From positions 206,295,298 to 206,359,297 of the forward strand of contig NC_091119.1 of the NCBI RefSeq assembly GCF_040183065.1: 64,000 nt of DNA, written 5' to 3'. Every line of letters starts with the position of its first letter. Position 1 is the stretch's first letter. Below are positions 1 through 12,840 of this stretch, in pieces. The translations under genes were made by a program, and so were the position numbers. The DNA is from Periplaneta americana (taxonomy: Eukaryota; Arthropoda; Insecta; Blattodea; Blattidae). Below the pieces are notes generated by a model that worked only from the letters and a program-made list of their open reading frames with translations, ran no database searches and had not been told where the DNA came from.

Positions 1-8
1 CTTTGTAG

Positions 9-3000
9 TCATGCTGTGGTACCTACAATACCGATATTCTGAGGAAAGGGGAAAAAGCTTCCAACCAATGTAGGAACACTGTTCACAGAGGTAAAGAACT
101 TTCCAGGTGAAAAACGGTAATTAAATGTAGTTTACAAACTAGTACTGACTCTTCAAAGTGTAATGTGACTTTCAATTTCAGATGTAAACAACTTCAAAGG
201 TCCTGAAAAAATCAAGAAAATTATGCCATTTTTTGTAAGTATGTCACTTCCTCCTACTCACGTCACAGTTCACTCTATTGGCCTGTTTTTCGAAAGACAA
301 GATAGTGACTGATTAGTTAGCACTCCTTAGAGTGACTAGTTCCGTAATTTTACTGCCTAGTTACTCGAAAGATTTTTTGGCTCACTAATGAATTAACTGA
401 AAAATGATTAATTAGGGAATCTAGACATTAACACAATCTTATTCATAAATAACAAGTTGCATAAGATCTGTTAGTACATGTCAATCGCTTTAAAATATGT
501 CTTTTGCGCAATAAGTCATAAGCTATAGGTTAACAACTGGCAAAACTCCGTTGTAGGAGGTTACTAAACCTTACCGCTGTGCTAAAGGCGGAGTCGGAGT
601 CGGACTTTACCCTCCATTAAACTGAACCATTGACAAATCATCTGACGCATCAGTACGCGCTACTATTGGCTGACAATTACGAAGGGGGAGGTGATTAGTA
701 TATGTGTCACTCTTTAAGATTGACGCATGCGCAGACTAACGGAGTTTTCTAAGTTGTTCCCCTATACCTTTTATCTTTGTTTACTCGTATCTTGTAAATA
801 AATCAACTCGATTTCTACACACTATTGGTCCAACAATTTCGTATACAATAGCGAATACGTCTTCATCTAAAGACAAATTTATTTTGAAGACTTAAGAAAC
901 TTATTACTATACTGCAATAATCACCATGGTAACGTCGACCTGGTTGGCGAGTTGGTATAGCGCTGGCCCTCTATGCCCAAGGTTGCGGGTTCGATTCCGG
1001 GCCAGGTCGATGGCATGTAAGTGTGCTTAAATGCGACAGGCTCATGTCAGTAGATTTACTGGCATGTAAAAGAACTCCTGCGGGACAAAATTCCGGTACA
1101 TCCGGCGACGCTGATATAACCTCTGCAGTTTCGAGCGTCGTTAAATAAAACATAACATTTAAACATTGTAACTGTCTGTAGTAACGTAAATTTTTCCAAC
1201 ACATCTAGTAGGCTTTGGTTTTTCAAAGAGATCAGCTGGAAATTTAAGGTCAATGCATTCTTTCGATATTTCTGCCCATGTAAGAAGAGTTAAGAGTTAC
1301 TGATTTCGTATCCCCCTCCAGCAATGAGAGTTTAATTTAAGGAATCATTAGGCCTACTGTACCTGTTTATAATAATTATAGACTCATTATTTTTAATAAA
1401 ACCTCAAGTATTGTTAGAGGAACTGGGCATAAACGCCAAGCAACAATTTCTCTACAAATTTATTACAGGTTACGTTTGAAACTTTACGTTGTAATGAAAG
1501 CTTGCATCTATGAAAACAAAATCCTGTTACTTTTCTTGAATCCTCCAAGCTTACTTCAGTGTCAGCGTGATTACTGAGTGGTTGGGCAGAGATAGTGCCT
1601 ATTTCCTATATCCGTCTACAGGGTGTTTAAAATATAATGGTCAATGTTTTAAAAATTAAAAGTATAAATGAACACAAGAAAAAAGTTCCATACAGATTGT
1701 TGCTTGTTTGAGTTTGTAATTTTCATCTGCAAATTACTGACCATCACTTTTGTAACACTCAGTTCAGCCTATGGGGAAATGGTTCTTTTGAAGAATGACA
1801 AACTCTGTCTTGGAATATTTTTGTGGACCTCATAATGGGAAAAAAATAACTGATAACGTAAGCATTATTAATTAAAGTCCAGATTACCAAGAACTATTGA
1901 TCAAACGATACGAAACGTGAAGACAACATGAGTATGGAGCGAACACTTCCATGTACCGCGTAACAAGGAGCTACAAAAAATATAGGTAGTTTCACGAAAT
2001 AACACCGCATTATTGCAGATTTTATTTGTTTCACAACAATTCTACTCTATTTCATGTCGCGAATTATATTAATGTTTACAGTGTGAAATGAGAGATTAAA
2101 AAAAGGTTTATTTAAATGATATCATTTATTAAAGAGTAAACACTAGACTATGACTTAAGTTTCCATTAAGGTTTACACTGAGAGTTATGTTTTTTGACAC
2201 ATCAAGATTTTGATTTAAAAAATCAATTAAAGGAATATAATTTAAAAGCCTTTTATCAGGTAAATATAGCTTTATTCCATGATTCGTTTATCCGAGGAAT
2301 TAATCTCACTGATTTCTTAGTTTAGTTACAATATATTAAATAAATGCGCATCTCATACGTAGCCTATGAACGTCCACAATTCATGTTCCTCACAATTACT
2401 CCTCTCTTTATTTCAGTGTGAACAGTTGTGTATGTGCAGGAGACTTCACATGGTATGTCTGTCACTATAATTTCACTAGTAGTAGTAATAATTATTGAGA
2501 AATTCCTTTGCAGAACGAAAATTACACTTGTTCAGATCAAATTTCTGCACATTTAAAGGACAAAACTAAAATTCTTTCAATCATTTATTATCATAATACA
2601 CTGCTCAAATGATACTCGGGAGAAAATTAAACGCAGAATAAATATGGGAAATGACTGATATTATTCGGTTGAGAAGCTTTTATCATCCAGTCTGATGTCA
2701 AAAAATCTTAAAGTTAGAATTTATAAAACAGTTATATTACCGGTTATTCTTTATGGTTGTGAAACTTGGACTCTCACTTTGAGAGACGAACATAGGTTAA
2801 GGGTATTTGAGAATAAGGTGCTTAGGAAAATATTTGGGGCTAAGAGGGATGAAGTTACAGGAGAATGGAGAAAGTTACACAACGCAGAATTGCACGAATT
2901 GTATTCTTCACCTGACATAATTAGGAACTTTAAATCCAGACGTTTGAGATGGGCAGGGCATGCAGTACGTATGGGCGAATCCAGAAATGCATATAGAGTG

Positions 3001-6000
3001 TTAGTTGGGCGGCCGGAGGGAAAAATACCTTTAGGGAGGCCGAGACGTAGGTGGGAAGATAATATTAAAAAGGATTTGAGGGAGGTGGGATATGATGATA
3101 GAGAATGGATTAATCTTGCTCAGGATAGGGAACAATGGCGAGCTTATGTGAGGGCGGCAATGAACCTCCGGGTTCCTTAAAAGCCAGTAAGTAAGTAAGT
3201 AAGTAATACACTGCTCTCTTAAATTCACTGAGCACATTGGGAATTAAATCAATGGCTTTCCCAAAACACGCAATTTTCGAAAAGAAAGCAAAAACGAGCT
3301 AAATTGTATTGTACTTTTCTTTGAAATATCTGAAAGAATTGGAATTAATGACATTACTTAGGTTCAACCTATATGCCGCGCATCGTATTTAAGGCCATGA
3401 GCATCGAGAGTGAAGTTATAGACAGTTATGATCTATAACAGAGGTCATCAAAACATTGCACTCTCGGGCTAGCGTCTCTTAACCGCAGGGCTCTTACAGC
3501 ACCAGCGTGCATTCGTGGCTGCTGGCGGGCATACTTCCGAGGGTGCATGTCCATGCACTGGTTACCCCTAACCCATTTCAGCGGGTGCTGACGATCACTG
3601 ATCTATAATAACAAAGATAAAACGTATGGGCGAATCCAGAAATGCATATAGTTAGTTGAAAGGCCGGAGGGAAAAAGACCTTTGGGTAGGCCGAGACGTA
3701 GGTGGGAAGATAATATAAAAATTCATTTGAGGGAGGTGGGATATGATGGTAAGGACTGGATTAATCCTGCTCAGGACAGGAACCGATGGAGGGCTTATGT
3801 GTGGTCGGCAATGAACCTCCGGGTTCCTTAAAAGCCATTTTTAAGTTGTAAATACAAAGTAGAAATAGAAAAAACGATTTTGTGCGAGATCGTGCGTATT
3901 TGCTTGTTTTCCGCACAAAACCAATAAGCGGTAAGTGTGAAATACCACATTCAGTATTCCCAACTTAACACACAACAATTTCCCTCTTTATACTGCTTAA
4001 GAGACATATTCATTTTATTGCTTTTGGCTTTTAACATATTATTTTTAGAGACGTTTAACAGAGTAATAATTATAAATTGGAAACTTACCACTGCAATTTC
4101 ACCTAAATTGCACTGTTAATTATTGTTTTTAAATGTTTGCAAAAATTAAGTAAACTCTATTACTCCAGTAAAGTTATTGCATTCGTGATGCAAGTAACAT
4201 TAAGGAAGCCGTGAAAAAATCAACACGATTCCAGATGCCGATGTTATTACTGCAATATGTTATATAAATAATATTGTTAAAATATTGAAATGAAAAATAA
4301 ATCATTACATAACCTTACCGTTTGTTTTAGGGGAGAGTCGGGTAGTATCGGACATCGGGTAGTATCGGACAGTGAGTTTCTTTCATCTACCACCATATGG
4401 TAGTACCTGAATGACATGGTTACGTTTCTCTATCCGACATCACAGAAACGTAACCATGTCAATCAGGTACTATCATCGTGTGGTAGATGAAAGAAACTCA
4501 CTGTCCGATATTACCCGATGTCCGATACTACCCGACTCTCCCCTAAGTTCGCATTTATAGACTGGGGGGGGAAGACAGACGTATATCACGGCCTGCCGGA
4601 GTATAGTAAACACAGAAAAAATTTTATGGCAACAATGTTGAAGAGAGATATTTTTGTTTTCCAAAATTGCCGTCATTGAACAGAAACCAAGATGGAGATT
4701 TCATCGCAACTAATTAGAAATTCCTCTTTCAGGTATATAATAATAATCTTCGCACAAAATAATGTACGATACACGAGCGGTATGTTTGTTTTCAACTACG
4801 TTTCGCTTTTTCAATCTTTTCCTCGAACATGAAAACATCAACATACAGCTCTTGTAACGCATATTACTATTAAAATAAAATATAAACTACAATAACATTA
4901 ACAATTTACACTACCGTACTACAAAATACTTAAGTCTATAGAAGAGTTGAGAAATTCCTTAAAGAGGCATCATAAAAGGGATTTTCTATTAGCAAACTTT
5001 GCATGATGATTTTAAATTTCTTAAAATGTACAGCGTCTGCTTGGTGTGGCAATTTATTGAACCTAGCAACTACAACCTAGCTAAAACAATTTCTTGATTT
5101 GCTCAGTTCAACGTTTTATTTAGGCCTTCATTCACAGTTTTCTATCCAAAGGGCAGGTCTTTCACTGCAAACCAAGTATTCTCCTATTTTCCCATTTTCT
5201 GCCTTCCTCTTAGTCTTCGCATATATGATCCTTTCTTCTTCTTCTTTGGTTCTACAGCCGGGTTCCAGCCTTGACCGCCCCAACGATGCTTTTCCATGCC
5301 CTTCGATCTAACACCTGCTGCTATTACATCCTTCTCCACTTCATCCAGCCATCTTAGCTGAGGTCTCCCTACTTTTCTGGTGCGAAAAAGTATAGTGAGA
5401 GCCAATTTCTTGCAAGGATCATTTTCATCCTTCCTACAGAATGGCCCAGCCACCTGACTCTCCTAGCTTTAATTTCTCTGCAAACATCTAGTTCTTTAAA
5501 AAGTTGGTATAATTCATAGTTATATCTTTTCCTCCAACTGCCCTCATCATTTGCTGGTCCGTATTTCGTCCTCAGAACCTTTCTCTTGAAGCAGTAATTA
5601 GGAGAGGGAGAGACCGATTTAATAGCGAAGTGATATCTCCATATTTTTGTGACATGTAATCGCGGGGATGTTCTGGCGACTTGGTTAGAATTAGTTTCAC
5701 ACTCAGATGGTTCACATCCTCTCGTCACCTGTCAGCATCGGACAGATTTATGGCCACCTTGGACAGGGTTTTGCATAGACACTCTTTCAAGCGTAAAAGC
5801 CAAAGTTGGACTGGACCCGTGGGAAAGTTATTGCAAAGCTCGGATTTTCCAAGAACGGGGGTTCTCTAAAGATCTACTAACTAATTTGATGTTGTGGGAA
5901 GTCCAAAAGTTTAAATTTAGAGATGACGTATTTCGCGCCCAATAAGAAGAGATCGTGGTTCAACTTATGAGGTCACTTTGGACCAATAGTGAATAGATTT

Positions 6001-9000
6001 TAGGCCGGTTAAGTGACGCAGTTTTTAACCAATAGGATAGTTAGTTTTAGCGTAGGATAGGTTTTTATAAATAAGGGTGACGGGGAGTGGAGATCATCAC
6101 AACTTCTTATCGTGTCGGCGGCCCTACATACAGGGCACAATAACTACCTCGTTTCGCGTCGACAGGACAACTACTTCTTTTCGTGTCGACATATTTTTTT
6201 GGGTGTCGGCGGCCCAACCTAATAGTCTTTCTTCCGGCGAAGACTCGATAGATAGAACTTTGTCATCGGCGAGACTACTCGTCAACGTTTAGGAGCTTCG
6301 ATTATAGTGTACTGGACAGAGTATTGAATTTATAGTATCGGATAGAGCTTATTCAGAGCCGCCATAGAGTCGATACAGAAGTGCGACCAACGATTGAATT
6401 ATAAGTCAGCCGGAAATACATACTCTAGGGTTTACCAAGTGAATACGACAATAAACTTATAGTGTTGGAGTTTACACTGCCTTTTATATAAGTAGCCGGC
6501 TTGGTAATATTCCTGACATCATCCTACACCACAACCGTACCTCGGCTACCCTGAGTGAATCTCACGCAACACCGAGACGCACCCACCCTCACTCTCAAAT
6601 ATACTCAGCCTACAATTGTCGGCACTGCCAACTGCCCAGGTTTCAGATCCATAAAGCAAGACTGGTCTTATTAATGTTTTATATAATTTGCACTTAGTGT
6701 TGCGGCTGATATCATGTGATCTTAACTGTTTTTGGAGTCCATAATAGCACCTGTTTGCTGTAAGGAGTCTATGTTGGATTTCTGCACTCACATTATTATC
6801 TGAAGTGACTAGTGAACCTTGGTACTTAAATTCGGTGACTTTTTCCAACTTGTATCCTCCTACTTCAGGATACTCCATTTCTGAGGGATTTATTGATACC
6901 TCCATATACTTGGTTTTACCCTCATTTACTTTGAGGCCCATTTGCTGTGCTGTAGCATCTAGGTTGATGAATACATCTTTGATGGCTCTTTCTGATCTCC
7001 CAACAATGTCAATATCATCAGCATAAGCCAATATTTGCACCGATTTGTGGAATATTGTACCCCTCCTTTCAATTCCTGAGCTTCGGATAACCTTTTCCAA
7101 AGTAATATTGAACAACAGACATGCAAGTGCGTCACCTTGTCTAAGGCCCTTCTGTGTATAGAAAGGTTCTGAAAGTCACATATATAATCCATATTACCTC
7201 AATATCGTCTATTATCTGATATCTTCTTCCGCCCCAAACTTTTCTCCCGTTCACCATTCCTTCCACTACATTCTGAGCAGACAGTTTCTTCTCAGTGGCC
7301 CAGCAAATTAATTTGTTATACAGTTTAACACTTATGACCAAAGCTCGGAACTTGGGGACTTGTGTGTCGTGTGCATGAGTAAGGTTACAGGTACAACGTA
7401 CACACAGCTCACCCTGCAAGTGCTCAGAGACAGTCGTGTGTACTAAGAAAGTGGTCACATCGAATGACAGGAAGACGGACGAGGAAACTGTGTCGTGTCG
7501 AAGGCAATGACATTCAGATAATTAATTAGAGGTAAACGGTCTGTCTGAAAATAAGAAAATACGTATTATTCGAATGGGTATTGTATACGTTTGAAAATAT
7601 ATTTCTTAAAATTTAGATACAGAATTTCGTGGAGGAATTCTGAGGAGATACATTATTTTCTTCGAATGGAGAGTTTGTATTTTGTAACTTGTGTCAAACA
7701 CAAACTAGAGATTGGAAACGGGCATTCATTGAAATACATTGCAGTCCCTTAAATCGGTGGAAAATTTGTCCATAGCCATGGATCAAATCGTAGTGGAACC
7801 TTCCCTAGTAGTGACATAGAAATTGAAAACTATTTTCGAGACAAACTTAGGATACTTATCTTTCTCAGATACGAGATCAGCTAGTAACTACTGAAAATCG
7901 AACAGGAAACAGTGACAGTGAAAACATTCAATACTTTATTTCGGCATAAGACTTTATAATACAATTACATACCATTTTCCAAATTTGAATTTTTTTTAAA
8001 ATTGAAGCTTTTAAAAAATAAATTTGTAAAATTATCCACGATATAATATAATATTAACAAATGTATTTTTTTTACCTTTTATTTCTGTCTACTATATTCT
8101 TGTTTTTATTGAATATCACTGGCTTCTGTCGGATTGTCAATTTATATTAAATGTGTATTTTTCTCTCTTTCTCTTTTTTCTTTATTCTTGCTCTTGTGTT
8201 ATATTTAATGGTTTGAATTAAGTTACTTACTGTATTTAGTAAAGTATCCTTGTAAATTTTATGTTATATTATTGACTAAGACCACACCGTACACGAGCCT
8301 GACTCTTACGGTAGTGGCTAGACACATTTTTGTGTTATAAATGTAATTTGTATTCAGTAGGTAGCTAGTTAAAATAAATAAAATAAAAAAGTTAATTTTG
8401 CTCCCGTCACATCATGTGACGTGGAAATAAGTTTCTTTCGTTTTAAATCATGTTTAACTAACAGACGAAGAAGGTATGGGTTAGAAAAATATTCGAATGT
8501 ATGTAGTCATACACTGTAATAAAATATACAGAGCAGAACTGTAAATTTGATATATTTTGCATGTTTATTTATATATATATGCTATAAAATTACGTGTTTC
8601 AACCTACCATAATATTATCATTATGTTGTTCTAGCCAGGAACCACTTTTATAGCAGACCTTACAATACCTCTGTGCTGGAAGCGGGAGTTTGTTGACATT
8701 GAAGTCCGATCGCTTAGCCACGTTCAAAGACACAAGTCCCCAAGTTCCGAGCTTTGCTTATAACACATGTAATGTAGTGAGAAAATTAATCGAATGTATG
8801 AGTATTCAATAAACAGTATTAACCTACAAACTGTTGAGACAGAGGAGAAAAGACAAATTTGCATTGAAGGAACAAGAAGTCAAATGATTCAGTATACCTG
8901 ATTACTAACATAAACATTGTTACATTTTCAGTGCAACTCGACAGGATATCTAAAGAAGGATGAATTTGTAAAGTATGCCAAAGATTTGTATGTAGAACAA

Positions 9001-12000
9001 GAAGTGCGCACAACCTTGCTTCGGAACGTGGACAGATGCTACAGCATTAGTAATCACGGAGCAAATCGTAAGTTTACGGATGAAAATATTGTTCGCAGTA
9101 GAAGCACTTTCCTACTATACTTTCCTAATTAAATAAATGTGGAACAATAATCTTACTGAGAGTACTATTTGCGGGAGTGGCAGTTGTAATTGCCGCAGAA
9201 ATGATCTCTTGCTTGTGAAGGAGAGAATAAGACTAATCAACAACAAAACTGTAAAGAAGAAATATACACTATCAAATACACAGCACAGAAAATTCATACA
9301 ACCCCAACATAATAGACATCATAAAAAGTATAAAATACAAATAAATAAACGCAACACAAACACAAGAACACAATAAATACATGACACTAACAAACGAAAA
9401 TAAAAACACATGGTCTACAAGATTGCATCATCTTTCAAGAAACTAAAATACAACACTGCATACTGAACACTCCTCAACACAAGACAAGACACACAAATGC
9501 AACCAAACAGGTGTACACAATAGTCGTAGTGACTTCTAACTACATTAGACAGACTGTAAGATCTTTTCAAACACGTCATAAAGAACACATTACAGCCACA
9601 GCCAAACCACACAACAGTTTAATCTACGCAGAACGCACCACAAACCCCAAACCCATCTACAGCAACATAGACACATATATGAAAAAACTACACATTCAAC
9701 AAAAAAAAACAGAAACTCGATATTCTACGTAGAATAATTGGAATTTTACAGACACTCAAAAACACATCCAAAATTTGTCATGGTTCCATGTTATTAACAC
9801 TCTCTTCTGCAGTCTTATCCTGAGGACTCATTTACAAAAATTTTCCCTGTGAATAACGTCATACGCCACTATTAAAACGTTTGAGTGCAATGCCTCAATA
9901 TGGCATTGAAGTTGCTTTGCATCCTGATGTAACCCAAAACGAAATCAATTCGGTTTAAGATGACTTCATGAACAGGTATGATGTAAGTTATAGTATAATA
10001 ACTTCATGAACAGGTATGATATAATAGTATAATAACTTCATGAATAGGTATGATATAAGTAATAGTATAATAACTTCATGAACAGGTATGATATAAGTAA
10101 TAGTATAATAACTTCATGAACAGGTATGATATAAGTAATAGTATAAAAACTTCATGAACAGGTATGATGTAAATGAGAGCATAATAACTTCATGAACAGG
10201 TATGATGTAAGTAATAATATAATAACTTCATGAACAGGTATGATATAAGTAATAGTATAACAACTTCATGAACAGGTATGATATAAGTGACAGTATAATA
10301 ACTTCATGAACAGGTATGATATAAGTAATAGTATAACAACTTCATGAACAGGTATGATATAAGTAATAATATAACAACTTCATGAACAGGTATGATATAA
10401 GTGACAGTATAACAACTTCATGAACAGGTATGATATAAGTAATAGTATAACAACTTCATGAACAGGTATGATATAAGTGACAGTATAATAACTTCATGAA
10501 CAGGTAGGGTATAAGTGATAGTATAATAACTTCATGAACAGGTATGGTATAAGTGATAATATAACTTCATGAACAGGTATGATATAAATAAGTTATTAAT
10601 ATAATAACTTCATGAACAGGTATGGTATAAGTGATAGTATAACTTCATGAACAGGTATGATATAAGTATTAGTATAATAATTTCTTGAACAGGTATGATA
10701 TAAGTAATAGTATAATAACTTCACGAACAGGTATGATATAAGTAATAGTATAATAACTTCATGAACACGTATGATGTTAAGTGATAGTATAATAACTTCA
10801 TGAACAGGTATCATATAAGTATTAGTATAATAACTTCATGAAGAGGTATGATATAAATAATAGTATAATAACTTCATGAACAGGTATGATATAAGTAATA
10901 GTATAATAACTTCATGAACAGGTATGATGTAAGTGATAGTATAATAACTTCATGAACAGGTATGGTATAAGTAATAGTATAATAACTTCATGAACAGATA
11001 GGGTATAAGTGATAGTATAATTTCATGAACAGGTATGGTATAAGTGTTGTATAATAACTTCATGAACAGGTATGAAATAAACAAGTTATTAATATAATAA
11101 CTTCATGAACAGGTATGGTATAAGTGATAGTATAACTTCATGAACAGGTATGATATAAGTATTAGTATAATAACTTCATGAACAGTTATGGTATAAGTGA
11201 TAGTATAATAACTTCATGAACAGGTATGATATAAGTAATAGTATAATAACTTCATGAACAGGTATGATATAAGCGATAGTATAACAATTTCATGAACAGG
11301 TATGACATAAGTGATTGTTTTCCAGTTAGTATATTAATTTTTTTGAATATGTAACTGTGACAATAACATAATTCAACCTTCAATGATACTGAAATCGATT
11401 GAGATTTTAATTCCAAAGTAACAAGTAGTAACAAGACTTGATGACAAGACATTCTTCGGTACTCACGCCCTTCTGAATTCATTTCAGTGTATAAATGAAT
11501 AGGAATTGCTGCAATGCAATTTCTCCATTACGGTCATCAATTTATGAGATGTCGGTATGAAGCGTTGGGAAGTGCATATTTTTAAGACTTTAGTAACTAA
11601 AAGTTATCTAAAATTGATTAATTTGTGTTGTGCTTATGTAGTCAAAATCATTTACAGTACATAATTAATCTATTGTTACACTTTCTGAAGCAGTTACATG
11701 AGCACGAGAGAACTAAATTTCATTTCATTTTACTTTATTTTAAGAATGGATGACGCAGGAACCGGATACAAAAATTTGCAACGGTGCAGCGGGAATGTCC
11801 GAGATATGTTTCAGCAAAGCAATGATGAAGGTAAGTAAGTACTAATTAGCTAAGTCGACATTCTGTTTTCCTGTCCCATTCATTTCATGACTAAAATAAC
11901 TCTTTCTCTTTTCCCACGTCTAGCTACTTGTCATTATTTTCTTAAGTCAACACGTTCTTAATTTTGTCGATGATTAAATTCCCTACGATTTACGACAGGG

Positions 12001-12790
12001 TAAATTCTGAGTTAATGCAATCAAAAGTTTGTTCTTACTCAGTTCTTATCTGGACACGGCAAGTTTGGTAGCTATTTCGAAAGGTTCAAGAGAGAAACAG
12101 AAGGTGGAAATATTTGTGCATGTGATGACTCCCTGCAAACAGTCCAACATTTGTTATTAGTGTGTCACAAAAATGAACTGCAACGTCTTGAACTAGTTTG
12201 TCGATTAGACAGGTGCGACACCAAGTACTCCCCACCAATACAAGTGTTCCGATCAAGATTTTATGAGATATGTAAATTACGTTCACAAAAGTTGTAATCT
12301 GAACACATGATAAAATTTGTATATATCCACTGAATTATTATTATTTTCTTTCCATAGTTTTTATATATTTTGATAAAAATATTTAAATTAAGTTGATAGA
12401 AATAAATTAGGATAATAATTTAAAATAGATTCCGATAAATGTGTTGTATAAAATTTAGAAACTGCTTGTAACAACATTGTTTAACGGAAAACTGTGTAAC
12501 GTCTTCAGAGATTTCAACCTACAGAAATTTAAAATTACATTCTAGTGAATATTAGGATTAGTTATTTGCTTAGGTTATAATATAGTATACATTTCATGAA
12601 ACTTGTTAATTATTGAAATATAAGATTTTATTTTAGTATTTAATTTCATCTCATTGCATTTCATTCATTCATGTGTATAAATTATAAAACTTTGTAGAGA
12701 TTTGCTGAATTTATAGGTTTGTAAAATTGTATTAATTTCATAATTGATACGTAAGATTAATTCAATACGAGACTTCATTAATCAATATCA

Positions 12791-12840
<50 letters not shown>

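Larger units (their letters stand above)
2453..8931. other. OBP-1 intron 5 (6.5 kb)
   Basis: Holds an RTE copy with TSD, an RTE fragment, a hAT MITE, a 1-kb dispersed repeat with a foldback MITE inside, two parts of another RTE family (about 5185-5640 and 6590-7300, minus strand) and a hAT-like element at 7339-8756. The block at about 5640-6560 separates the two RTE parts and is not identified. No host exon was seen between 4880 and 5180. Confidence 0.65.
9068..11744. other. OBP-1 intron 6
   Basis: Contains a GIY-YIG-like relic (9137-9740) and the 38-bp minisatellite (9962-11315). Nothing is recognised in 9741-9960 or 11320-11744. Confidence 0.65.

Noticed and set aside
938-1010. tRNA gene
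   Set aside because: Has A- and B-box-like parts, but the sequence continues into a repeated SINE body and the same body occurs at 58334.
5649-5945. 98-codon frame in the unidentified block
   Set aside because: No recognised motif, overlapped by another frame, and it lies in an insert within a LINE relic.
9962-11315. CRISPR-like regular array
   Set aside because: Units are tandem with no unique spacers, and the host is a eukaryote; it is a minisatellite.
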